Shown piece after piece: positions 43,973-51,685 of a stretch of DNA of 64,000 bases. Position 1 is the stretch's first letter. Each line of letters opens with the position of its first letter. A model generated the notes under the pieces. The model searched no databases, had not been told where the DNA came from, and saw nothing but the letters and a program-made list of their open reading frames with translations. A program made the position numbers and the translations under genes. The stretch covers positions 744,001 to 808,000 of the forward strand of contig NZ_CP016444.1 in assembly GCF_001742165.1 (NCBI RefSeq). Reading direction: 5' to 3'. Source of the DNA: Burkholderia stabilis. GTDB taxonomy: Bacteria; Pseudomonadota; Gammaproteobacteria; Burkholderiales; Burkholderiaceae.

Positions 43973-45028
43973 ATGAAATACAAGCAACTTGGCCGCACCG
44001 GCCTGTACGTCTCCGAGTTGTGCCTCGGCACGATGACGCTGGGCGGCAATGCCGACGCCGGCATGTGGAAGGCGATCGGCGCGGTCGGTCAGGACGAGGC
44101 GAACCAGCTGATCGCCCGCGCGCTTGCCGACGGAATCAATTTCATCGATACCGCCGACGTTTACTCCTTTGGCCAGTCTGAACGGCTCGTCGGGCAGGCG
44201 CTCAGAGACATCGGCGTACCGCGCAGCGAGATCGTGCTGGCGACCAAGACGGCCGGTGCGATGGGCCCGAACCCCAACGACCAGGGTGCGTCGCGCGGCC
44301 ACATCATGGATTCGGTGCAGAGAAGCCTGGAACGGCTCCAGGTCGACCATATCGACCTGTACCAGATTCACGCCAGCGATCCTGTCACGCCGATCGAAGA
44401 GACGCTGCGCGCCCTCGACGATCTCACGCGGCAGGGGCTGGTCCGTCACGTCGGCGTTTCGAATTGGCGCGCTGGCAAGATCGGCAAGGCGCTCGGGCTG
44501 AGTGCGGCGCTTCACGCGACGCGCTTCGAGACGCTCCAGGCCTACTATTCGATCGCCGGACGCGACGTCGAGCGCGAACTGGTGCCGCTCGTTGTCGAGG
44601 AGCAGATGGGGCTGCTCGTCTGGTCGCCGCTCGCCGGCGGATTGCTGTCGGGGAAGTTTGGTCCCGGTACGTCGACCGACGACGGTTCGCGGCGCAGCCA
44701 TTTCGATTTTCCGCCGGTCGATCTCGATCGAGCCTGGCCGTGCGTTGCAGAGATGCGCACGATCGCCGATGCGCACGATGTGTCGGTTGCCCGGATCGCG
44801 CTCGCGTGGTTACTCGCCAAGCCGCACGTCACGAGCGTCATCGTCGGCGCCAAACGGGTCGAACAGCTCGAAGACAATCTCGGCGCGGTCGATGTCGTCC
44901 TGACCGAGAACGAGCTTGCGCGTCTGGATGCCGTGAGTGCTTTGCTCGCTAGCTACCCAGGCTGGATGATCGCGCGTCAGGAGGCTGGCAGGCGCCCGCA
45001 ACCTTTCCGGCGCGTCGCGTCGGAATAG
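43973..45028 (+). CDS. Aldo/keto reductase
   Basis: The product has 351 residues in the AKR (alpha/beta)8 family: LGRTGLYVSELCLGTMTLGG, FIDTADVYSFGQSERLVGQAL with the catalytic Asp and Tyr, a Lys in LATKTAG, and a His in LYQIHASDP. The NADPH-binding loop is near the C-terminus (SVIVGAKRVEQLEDNL). It resembles YajO/YghZ-like general aldehyde reductases. It is preceded by AAGGGAA and lies behind the flavodoxin gene. Within this cassette it likely detoxifies aldehydes or ketones. Confidence 0.9.
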   Translation: MKYKQLGRTGLYVSELCLGTMTLGGNADAGMWKAIGAVGQDEANQLIARALADGINFIDTADVYSFGQSERLVGQALRDIGVPRSEIVLATKTAGAMGPNPNDQGASRGHIMDSVQRSLERLQVDHIDLYQIHASDPVTPIEETLRALDDLTRQGLVRHVGVSNWRAGKIGKALGLSAALHATRFETLQAYYSIAGRDVERELVPLVVEEQMGLLVWSPLAGGLLSGKFGPGTSTDDGSRRSHFDFPPVDLDRAWPCVAEMRTIADAHDVSVARIALAWLLAKPHVTSVIVGAKRVEQLEDNLGAVDVVLTENELARLDAVSALLASYPGWMIARQEAGRRPQPFRRVASE

Positions 45029-45123
45029 AACCGGCTACCGCACGTCGATCCTGCCGAAGAGGGTCGTTGAAAATCACCGCCCCGCGTTGCATTGCGTGTG
45101 CCCGCTACGAAAGAGAGATCGAT

Positions 45124-45413
45124 ATGCCAAAAGGTTATCTGGTCGCACATGTCAGCGTTTCCGACCCCATCGCCTATGCCGCCTATGCAAAAGCCGCGGG
45201 TGATGCAATCCAGGCTTTCGGCCCCAGGGTCATGGCGGCCTGGGGCAGTATGAGAACCTCGAAGGCGAGGCCCATGAGCGGCATGTGGTCCTCGAGTTTG
45301 ATTCGTTCGCCGAGGCCAGGAGGTTCTATGGGAGCCCCGAATACCAGACGGCCAAGGCGCTCCGCGCCGGGGCGGCGACCGGGACCTTCGTCATTCTCGA
45401 GGGCGCGTCATGA
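45124..45413 (+). pseudogene. DUF1330-family protein, frameshifted
   Basis: The first ~37 codons (MPKGYLVAHVSVSDPIAYAAYAKAAG...) are the DUF1330 N-terminus. Around 45234-45245 the sense moves by -1 to a frame reading QYENLEGEAHERHVVLEFDSFAEARRFYGSPEYQ and then AATGTFVILEGAS, with a TGA at 45411-45413. A missing base near 45235 explains this. Restored length is about 96 residues, normal for this ferredoxin-like-fold family of unknown activity. The gene is downstream of the AKR gene in the same direction. It may be truly broken or carry a sequence error. Confidence 0.75.
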
Positions 45414-45560
45414 CGCCGACCGCGGCGCGCTCGAACGCGTGACCCGTCGCTTCGATCTCGCGCCGGGCGTTTTCACGCATCGCGGTCGTCCTTGGTCGGC
45501 GGCGACGCAGTTTGCGAAAGCGGGCATCCGGGTTGGTCGATACATGCTTGCGGTGCTCGA

Positions 45561-46583
45561 CTACTCGGTCGAACGTTCCGGCCCATGCGGCCGGGCGAGC
45601 GACGGTTTGACGATGATCTTGCCGATAACCTGGCCAGTTTCCTGAGCCTGATGGGCTTCAACGATGGCGTCGAGCGCGACTTGCATGCCGATGGTCGGGA
45701 CATAGGCGCCGTCCTCGAGACATTGGCCAATCGCTGAAACGGCTGCGGATTTTGCGGCCGCCGGGACGGTGTAGATATAGACGAACCGGAATGTGCAGCC
45801 TGCGATCATGGCCTCGAGCAGGGGAAGCGACACGTGATCCGCAGCGGTTCCGACGGCATAGGAACTGATGATGCCGCCGTTAGCCAGGCAACGCATATCG
45901 ATTTCGAGGTTGTCCTGCAGGCTGACGTCCACGATACGATCGACTCCCCGCTGCTGCGTTGCCGACATCACGATCGCCGCCACATCCTGCAACCGTCGAT
46001 TGATCACGAGGTCGGCGCCCGCGCGCCGCGCCGCGTCTGCCTGCCCGGGCGTTGAAACGGTCGTCGCGACCCACGCGCCGGCCCATTTGGCCAGCAGGAT
46101 GGCTGCGGTTCCGACTGCGCCCGCGCCCCCCTGGACGAGTATCGCGCGACCCTTGATGTCGCCGTCCGCGAAGAGGCTGCGATGCGCCGTCAGTGCCGGA
46201 ATGCCCAGGCAGGCGCCGACCTCGAACGAAACGTTGTCGGGCAGCAGAACGGCCTGTGCTTCCGGCACGACGGCATATTCCGCAGCCGTGCCGAAGGGGC
46301 GGCGATACTGCGCTTCGAACAGCCATACCCGTTCGCCGATTCGTGCGGGCGCAACGCCGGCGCCGACCGCGTCAATCACGCCGGCGCCGTCTTGATGCGG
46401 AATGACCATGGGGAATGCGGAGGGGCCGGAGAAGCCGGTACGCGCCTTGATATCGCTGGGATTCAGGCCGGACGCGTGAATTCGCACCCGGACTTCACCG
46501 GGGCCCGGTTGCGGAACCGGAAAATCGCCGAGCTTCAACACTTCCGCAGCGCTGCCCTGGCGTTCGTAATATGCGGCCTTCAT
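45561..46583 (-). CDS. Zinc-independent quinone oxidoreductase (MDR superfamily)
   Basis: The product has 340 residues. It shows the MDR N-terminus (PQPGPGEVRVRIHASGLNPSDIKARTG), a GroES-like domain and the Rossmann motif ILVQGGAGAVGTAAILLAKWAGA, and it lacks the Cys/His zinc ligands. Such enzymes are NADPH:quinone reductases (QOR/Qor2-like). It starts 143 bases from the divergent HxlR regulator, which is the usual arrangement for HxlR-controlled quinone or aldehyde-detoxifying genes. Confidence 0.9.
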   Translation of the reverse strand: MKAAYYERQGSAAEVLKLGDFPVPQPGPGEVRVRIHASGLNPSDIKARTGFSGPSAFPMVIPHQDGAGVIDAVGAGVAPARIGERVWLFEAQYRRPFGTAAEYAVVPEAQAVLLPDNVSFEVGACLGIPALTAHRSLFADGDIKGRAILVQGGAGAVGTAAILLAKWAGAWVATTVSTPGQADAARRAGADLVINRRLQDVAAIVMSATQQRGVDRIVDVSLQDNLEIDMRCLANGGIISSYAVGTAADHVSLPLLEAMIAGCTFRFVYIYTVPAAAKSAAVSAIGQCLEDGAYVPTIGMQVALDAIVEAHQAQETGQVIGKIIVKPSLARPHGPERSTE

Positions 46584-46668
46584 CGATTGGATCCCTTGAG
46601 CAAGTCGGGTCGTCGGGTATCGACGACCGGTGCAGCCGAGTCGGGACTATCGAGGGTCGACCGTTTTT

Positions 46669-46696
46669 GCACAAGAAGGCACGTCTTTGATATATA
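46669..46696 (+). promoter_or_regulatory. Sigma-70-like promoter of the HxlR gene
   Basis: TTGCAC (46669-46674) and TATATA (46691-46696) are separated by 16 bases, 30 bases before the ATG at 46727. The palindrome at 46694 overlaps the -10 box and start site. Confidence 0.55.
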
Positions 46697-46715
46697 GGGA
46701 TAAAAAGTATCCTAT
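46694..46715. promoter_or_regulatory. Candidate HxlR operator
   Basis: ATAGGGATA (46694-46702) faces TATCCTAT (46708-46715) as an inverted repeat with one extra base, centred near 46705. It covers the -10 region of the HxlR promoter, as expected for autoregulation. It could also govern the divergent quinone reductase. Confidence 0.55.
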
Positions 46716-46726
46716 TGGGAGTCGGC

Positions 46727-47068
46727 ATGACATCTTCGGTGAGTACCTATCCGTGCTCGGTCGCCGCGACGGTCGACGTCGCGGGTGGAAAATGGAAACC
46801 CCTGGTCGTCCACTATCTGATGAGCGGCACCAAACGGTTCGGCGAATTGCGCCGCTTGATCGGAACGGTGACACAGCGTTCGTTGACGCTGCAGCTTCGC
46901 GAACTGGAGTCGGACGGCATCGTGACCCGCACGGTTTTCGCCGAGGTTCCGCCCCGTGTCGAATACTCGTTGACCGAATTCGGAAGAACGCTCGCCCCGG
47001 TGCTCGAGGCGATGAAGCAATGGGGCGACGCCTACATCGCGCGGCGCGAGCAATCCGCGTGTCGCTGA
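46727..47068 (+). CDS. HxlR-family transcriptional regulator
   Basis: The ATG at 46727, with GGGAG at 46717-46721, gives 113 residues; a TTG at 46715 is less likely as it would overlap that box. The family's N-terminal Cys is present (YPCSVAATVDVAGGKWKPLVVHYL), followed by the winged helix (FGELRRLIGTVTQRSLTLQLRELESDGIVTRTVFAEVPPRVEYSLTEFG). In YodB/HypR-type members this Cys senses quinones or aldehydes. The divergent quinone reductase is the likely target. Confidence 0.92.
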   Translation: MTSSVSTYPCSVAATVDVAGGKWKPLVVHYLMSGTKRFGELRRLIGTVTQRSLTLQLRELESDGIVTRTVFAEVPPRVEYSLTEFGRTLAPVLEAMKQWGDAYIARREQSACR

Positions 47069-47178
47069 CCGCGACCATGGACGTCCCGTCGTGGCGCACG
47101 CGGCTGTCCGTCAAGCGGCGTTAGCCGGCAGATATTTCCGGAAATCCGCGACGCGCCTGGTTTTTCCTCGCGGCCACA

Positions 47179-48072
47179 TCAACCGCACCGCTCGAGATAC
47201 TCGCAAAGAAAATCGATGAACACGCGCACCTTCGCCGACAGGTTCAACCGCTCCGGATAGACCGCGTAGATGTCCGACGGCGGCAACGACCAGTCCGCGA
47301 GCACTCTCGTCAGCGCGCCGGAATCGATGAACGGCTGCGCGTCCCACTCGGAGCGGACGAGCACGCCATGCCCGTCGATCGCCCAGCGCAGCGTCGCTTC
47401 GCCGTCGTTGCTGCTCATCACGCCATGCACCTTGACGAGTTCATGGCGCTTGCCCTTCGTGAAGTGCCACGTGCCGTACGCGGTGTCGTTCTCGCGCAGC
47501 ACGATGCAGCGGTGGCTGCGCAGGTCGCCGGGCGCCTGGGGCACGCCGTGCGCTTTCAGATAAGCCGGCGCTGCGCAAACGAAGCGTCGGTTCGACGCCA
47601 GCTTGCGGCCCACCACGCGCTGATCGGGCAACTCGCCGAACCGGATGCCCACGTCGTATGCGAGTTCGGCCAGGCTCATCGGACGGTCGGTGAGTTCGAG
47701 CTGGATCTCGACCTCCGGGTGGCGATCGCGAAACGCGGACAGCGCCGGCACGATGTGGCGGCGCCCGAAGCCGAAGGTCGCGTTGACCTTCAGCAGGCCC
47801 TGCGGCTGGTTGCGGCTGCTCGACACCGTCCGTTCGAGTTCGTGCACCTGCTCCAGCAGCTTCGAACCGGTCGCGAGATACACCTCGCCCTCGTTGGTCA
47901 TCGCCAGCCGCCGCGTGGTGCGGTTCAGCAGCTTCACGCCGAGGCGCCGCTCGATCTGGTTGAGCCGCGCGCTGACGGCGGGCGGCGTCACGCCGAGATC
48001 GCGCGCCAGCGCCGACAGGCTGCCGTGCGTCACGAGCCGCGCGAAGAATTCCAGGTCTGCGATCGGGTCCAT
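47179..48072 (-). CDS. LysR-family regulator of the DmlR type
   Basis: The product has 297 residues beginning DLEFFARLVTHGSLSALARDLGVTPPAVSARLNQIERRLGVKLLNRTTRRLAMTNEGE, followed by a LysR effector domain. The text resembles DmlR, the activator of D-malate dehydrogenase in E. coli, though LysR subfamilies are hard to separate by eye. It is divergent from the LeuC-like/LeuD-like/transporter operon with a 116-base gap, so it most likely activates that operon when its 2-hydroxy acid substrate is present. Confidence 0.85.
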   Translation of the reverse strand: MDPIADLEFFARLVTHGSLSALARDLGVTPPAVSARLNQIERRLGVKLLNRTTRRLAMTNEGEVYLATGSKLLEQVHELERTVSSSRNQPQGLLKVNATFGFGRRHIVPALSAFRDRHPEVEIQLELTDRPMSLAELAYDVGIRFGELPDQRVVGRKLASNRRFVCAAPAYLKAHGVPQAPGDLRSHRCIVLRENDTAYGTWHFTKGKRHELVKVHGVMSSNDGEATLRWAIDGHGVLVRSEWDAQPFIDSGALTRVLADWSLPPSDIYAVYPERLNLSAKVRVFIDFLCEYLERCG

Positions 48073-48188
48073 CTTAAAGTTTTATTTAATAATGGGTTAA
48101 GCCAGCACGCATTTTAAGGCGTCACCCTCCAAATTACACTTGCCGAAACGTCCGGACCAGGGCGTTTCGCAAGAAAACCGGAGGAACG

Positions 48189-49601
48189 ATGGGACAGACG
48201 CTTTACCGGAAGATCGTGGAGAGCCACACGGTTTTTCGCGTCGACGAGCAGCATGTCGTGCTCTACGCCGACCTGCACATCATGAACGAGTACACGAGCC
48301 CGCAGGCGTTCGCGGGGCTCGCGGAGAAGAACCTGCCGGTGCGCTGCCCGGAAAAGCAGATGGGCATCGTCGATCACGTGATCCCGACGCATCCCGTTCC
48401 GGTCGGCAAGCGCACGATCGTCATCGATGCGGCGGCCAGCCAGGCGGCGAACTTCACGCGCAATTGCCGCCAGCACGGCATTCACCTGTTCGACGTGCAG
48501 GATGCCGGGCAGGGCATCGAGCACGTCGTCGCGCCGGAGATCGGGCTGATCCGGCCCGGCATGGTCGTGCTGTGCGGCGACAGCCACACGACGACCTACG
48601 GCGCGCTGGGCGCGCTCGGTTTCGGGATCGGCACGTCGGAAGTCGAGCATGTGCTCGCGACGCAAACGCTGGTGTATCGCGTCGCGCGCGACATGCGCAT
48701 CCGCGTCGACGGTACGCTGCCCGCCGGCACGACATCGAAGGATCTCGTCCTTTACATCATCTCGAAGATCGGCGCGCAGGGCGCGCGCGGCTTCGTCGTC
48801 GAATACGACGGGCCGGCGATCGATGCGCTGAGCGCCGAAGCGCGTATGACCCTGTGCAACATGACCGTGGAAGCCGGCGCGCGCGGCGCGCTGATCGCGC
48901 CCGACGACACGACGGTCGCATACGTGCGCGACCGCATCCGGGGCTTGCCCGCCGACACGATTGCCGAAGCAGCCGCGCAGTGGACGCAGCTGAAATCCGA
49001 CGACGATGCGCGCTTCGACGTCACGCATCGCTTCGATGCCGCGGACGTCGCGCCATTCGTGACCTGGGGCACGAGCCCCGATCAGGCGATCGCGATCGAT
49101 GCGCGCATTCCGGCGCTGTCGGCCGAGCCGCTCGAACGCGACAACGCGCGCAAGGCGCTCGACTACATGGGGCTCGACGCGGGGCAGGCGATCGATGGCC
49201 TCGCCGTCGACCACGTGTTCATCGGCTCGTGCACGAATGCGCGCATCGAGGACCTGCGCGCAGTGGCGAACATCGTGCGCGGCCGCACGGTCGCGCGCTC
49301 GGTGCGCGCGATGGTCGTGCCGGGGTCGGTCGCGGTGCGCGAGCAGGCCGAGCGCGAAGGCATCGCGCGCACGCTGATCGACGCGGGCTTCGAATGGCGT
49401 CAGCCCGGCTGCTCGATGTGTCTCGCGATGAACGACGACATCCTCGCGCCGGGCCAGCGCTGCGCATCGACGACGAACCGCAATTTCGAGGGCCGCCAGG
49501 GCCGCGGCGCCCGCACCCACCTGATGAGTCCGGCGATGGCCGCCGCCGCCGCGCTGGCCGGCCGCATCGTCGACGTACGCAAGGAGAACGATCATGTCTG
49601 A
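48189..49601 (+). CDS. Aconitase-family hydro-lyase large subunit (LeuC-like)
   Basis: The product has 470 residues. [4Fe-4S] ligands are visible in FIGSCTNARIEDLR and in PGCSMCLAMNDD (Cys-x-x-Cys). Other blocks are CGDSHTTTYGALGALGFGIGTSEVEHVLATQT and RNFEGRQGRGARTHL. The substrate-side N-terminus differs from leucine LeuC: YADLHIMNEYTSPQAF has Leu where LeuC has DRH (Arg), and the 60-100 region diverges. It is thus probably a paralogue acting on another 2-hydroxy-diacid (for example maleate/malate, citraconate/citramalate). It overlaps the small-subunit gene by 8 bases. It would usually be labelled 3-isopropylmalate dehydratase large subunit. Confidence 0.85.
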   Translation: MGQTLYRKIVESHTVFRVDEQHVVLYADLHIMNEYTSPQAFAGLAEKNLPVRCPEKQMGIVDHVIPTHPVPVGKRTIVIDAAASQAANFTRNCRQHGIHLFDVQDAGQGIEHVVAPEIGLIRPGMVVLCGDSHTTTYGALGALGFGIGTSEVEHVLATQTLVYRVARDMRIRVDGTLPAGTTSKDLVLYIISKIGAQGARGFVVEYDGPAIDALSAEARMTLCNMTVEAGARGALIAPDDTTVAYVRDRIRGLPADTIAEAAAQWTQLKSDDDARFDVTHRFDAADVAPFVTWGTSPDQAIAIDARIPALSAEPLERDNARKALDYMGLDAGQAIDGLAVDHVFIGSCTNARIEDLRAVANIVRGRTVARSVRAMVVPGSVAVREQAEREGIARTLIDAGFEWRQPGCSMCLAMNDDILAPGQRCASTTNRNFEGRQGRGARTHLMSPAMAAAAALAGRIVDVRKENDHV

Positions 49602-50232
49602 GCACGCCTGCGTGACCGGCATCGCCGCGCCGCTGCCGCTGAACAATCTCGATACCGACCAGATCATGCCGAAGCAGTTCCTGTTCGGCATCGACAAGTC
49701 GGGGCTCGCACGCGGCGTGCTGTACGACCTCCGCCACGACGGCTCGGGCGCGCCGCGCCCGGATTTCGTGCTGAATCGCCGCGAGTATCAGGGGGCGCGC
49801 ATTCTCGTCGCCGGCGCGAATTTCGGATGCGGGTCCAGTCGCGAGCACGCGGTGTGGGGCCTGCAGCAGGCGGGCTTCGACGCGGTGATCGCGCCGAGCT
49901 TCGGCGAGATCTTCTATTTCAATGCACTGAACAACCGGCTGTTGCTCGTGATGCTCGACCCCGCCGTCGTATCGACGCTCGTCGAACGGGCCGGCGATCC
50001 GGCCACGAGCACGCTGACGATCGACGTGCTGCGCCAGGTCGTCAGGACCACGGACGGACACGAATATCCGTTCGACTTGCCGGCGCGGCAGAAGCACATG
50101 TTCGTCGAAGGGCTGGACATGATCGGCATGACGCTCGCCGACAGCGATGCGATCGCCGCATTCGAGGCGCGCCACGAAGCCGAGTATCCGTGGATGAAGA
50201 TCGATCTGCCGAAGCAGCAGCGCGCAGCGTGA
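49594..50232 (+). CDS. Aconitase-family hydro-lyase small subunit (LeuD-like)
   Basis: The product has 212 residues: PLPLNNLDTDQIMPKQFLFGI, then ILVAGANFGCGSSREHAVWGLQQAGFDAVIAPSFGEIFYFNALNN, the LeuD swivel-domain signature with the catalytic Ser in GSSREH. It forms a heterodimer with the LeuC-like subunit. The start overlaps the upstream gene by 8 bases, so they are translationally coupled. As with its partner, substrate specificity is probably not isopropylmalate, because no other leucine genes are nearby and a transporter follows. Confidence 0.88.
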   Translation: MSEHACVTGIAAPLPLNNLDTDQIMPKQFLFGIDKSGLARGVLYDLRHDGSGAPRPDFVLNRREYQGARILVAGANFGCGSSREHAVWGLQQAGFDAVIAPSFGEIFYFNALNNRLLLVMLDPAVVSTLVERAGDPATSTLTIDVLRQVVRTTDGHEYPFDLPARQKHMFVEGLDMIGMTLADSDAIAAFEARHEAEYPWMKIDLPKQQRAA

Positions 50233-50341
50233 CAGCGGCGCATTGATGGCTGCAATACAGCGCCGGACGCGCGCCACGCGCCGCGCGGTTGCGTCCGGCC
50301 CTGCCGAAGTGCGAACGACACACAAAAAATGGAGACATGAA

Positions 50342-51664
50342 ATGGAAGCTTCCCCCGTGCAGACGAGCCTGCCGCCGTCCTCGCGCCTGTCGTCGCTGGT
50401 CAACCTGAAGATCGGCGGGATGCCGCTGCCGATGTTCGTGGCGATCGCGATCGTCACGGCGGTGGCGGCGCTCACGAAACGCTTGCCGAACGACATGATC
50501 GGCGGCTTCGCGGTACTGATGCTGTCCGGGCTGCTGCTCGGCGAGATCGGCCGGCGAATTCCGGTGTTCAGGCATATCGGCGGCCCCGCGATCCTGTGCC
50601 TGTTCGTGCCGTCGGCGCTGCTCGGCTACGGGCTGATGGACGACACGACGCTCAAGGCGATCACGGTGACGATGAAGACGGCCAATCTTCAGTATCTCTA
50701 CATTGCGTGCCTCGTCGCCGGGAGCGTGCTCGGGATGAACCGGACGATCCTGATCCAGGGCTTTCTCAAGATGTTCGCGCCGCTGCTGGTCGGCACCGTG
50801 GCCGCGATCGCAGCCGGTATCGCCGTCGGCTTCGCGTTCGGCTACGACCCGAAGCACACGTTCTTCTACATCGTGATGCCGATCCTCGGCGGCGGCATCG
50901 GCGAAGGCATCCTGCCGCTGTCGATCGGCTATTCGGAGATCACGGGTGCGGCGCAAGGGCATCTGATCGCGATGATGGTGCCGGCCGCGCTGATCGGCAA
51001 CGTCGTCGCGATTCTCGCGAGCGGCGTGCTGAAGCGCTTCGGCGAGAAGCATCGCGCGTACAGCGGCAACGGCATGCTGGTGAAGACCGGCGAGGATCAG
51101 GCACTGCTCGACGCGCAAAAGGCCGAGGCCGAACTGGATCTGCGGCTGATGGGGTTCGGCCTGCTGCTCGCGTGCACGCTGTTCATCCTCGGCGGGTTGC
51201 TGGCGCCGCTCACGGGCATCCCCGGCCCGGTGCTGATGATCGTCGCCGCGGCGCTGCTGAAGGTGTGCCGCGCCATTCCGGAATCGATGGAGATCGGCGC
51301 GTACCAGATGTACAAGTTCATGTCGACGAACCTGACGTTCGCGATCCTCGTCGGGCTTGGCACGCTGTTCGTGTCATGGGACAAGCTCGTCGGCGCGTTC
51401 TCGCCCGGGTACTTCGTGATCTGCGCGTCGATCGTGATCGCGATGGTCGTGTCGGGCTTTTTCGTCGGCGCCGCGCTGAAGATGTATCCGGTGGAGTCCG
51501 CGATCATCACGGCATGCCACAGCGGGCTCGGCGGCACCGGCGACGTGGCGATCCTGTCGTCGTCGAATCGGATGGGGCTGATGCCGTTCGCGCAGATCTC
51601 GACGCGTATCGGCGGCGCCGCGATGGTCGTGTTCGCCACGATCGCGATGAAGTGGCTGCATTGA
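50342..51664 (+). CDS. 2-hydroxycarboxylate transporter (CitS/MleP family)
   Basis: The ATG at 50342 gives 440 residues with 10-11 membrane helices. The two family motifs are present: GGGIGEGILPLSIGY (about residues 180-195) and SGLGGTGDVAILSSS near 395, which form the re-entrant loops of CitS-type carriers. Family members import citrate, malate or citramalate with H+ or Na+. It follows the LeuD-like gene by 109 bases and supplies the likely substrate class to the hydro-lyase. It should be inner-membrane located. Confidence 0.92.
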   Translation: MEASPVQTSLPPSSRLSSLVNLKIGGMPLPMFVAIAIVTAVAALTKRLPNDMIGGFAVLMLSGLLLGEIGRRIPVFRHIGGPAILCLFVPSALLGYGLMDDTTLKAITVTMKTANLQYLYIACLVAGSVLGMNRTILIQGFLKMFAPLLVGTVAAIAAGIAVGFAFGYDPKHTFFYIVMPILGGGIGEGILPLSIGYSEITGAAQGHLIAMMVPAALIGNVVAILASGVLKRFGEKHRAYSGNGMLVKTGEDQALLDAQKAEAELDLRLMGFGLLLACTLFILGGLLAPLTGIPGPVLMIVAAALLKVCRAIPESMEIGAYQMYKFMSTNLTFAILVGLGTLFVSWDKLVGAFSPGYFVICASIVIAMVVSGFFVGAALKMYPVESAIITACHSGLGGTGDVAILSSSNRMGLMPFAQISTRIGGAAMVVFATIAMKWLH

Positions 51665-51685
51665 AGCCCGTGGCCGCGTGATCCG

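Noticed and set aside
46715..47068. TTG start at 46715 for the HxlR gene
   Set aside because: It would overlap the ribosome binding site GGGAG and the palindrome; ATG at 46727 fits family length.
48189..50232. Straight assignment of leuC/leuD to leucine biosynthesis
   Set aside because: No leuA or leuB nearby, an adjacent 2-hydroxycarboxylate carrier and an altered substrate-side motif argue for a catabolic paralogue, so I gave no leu symbols.
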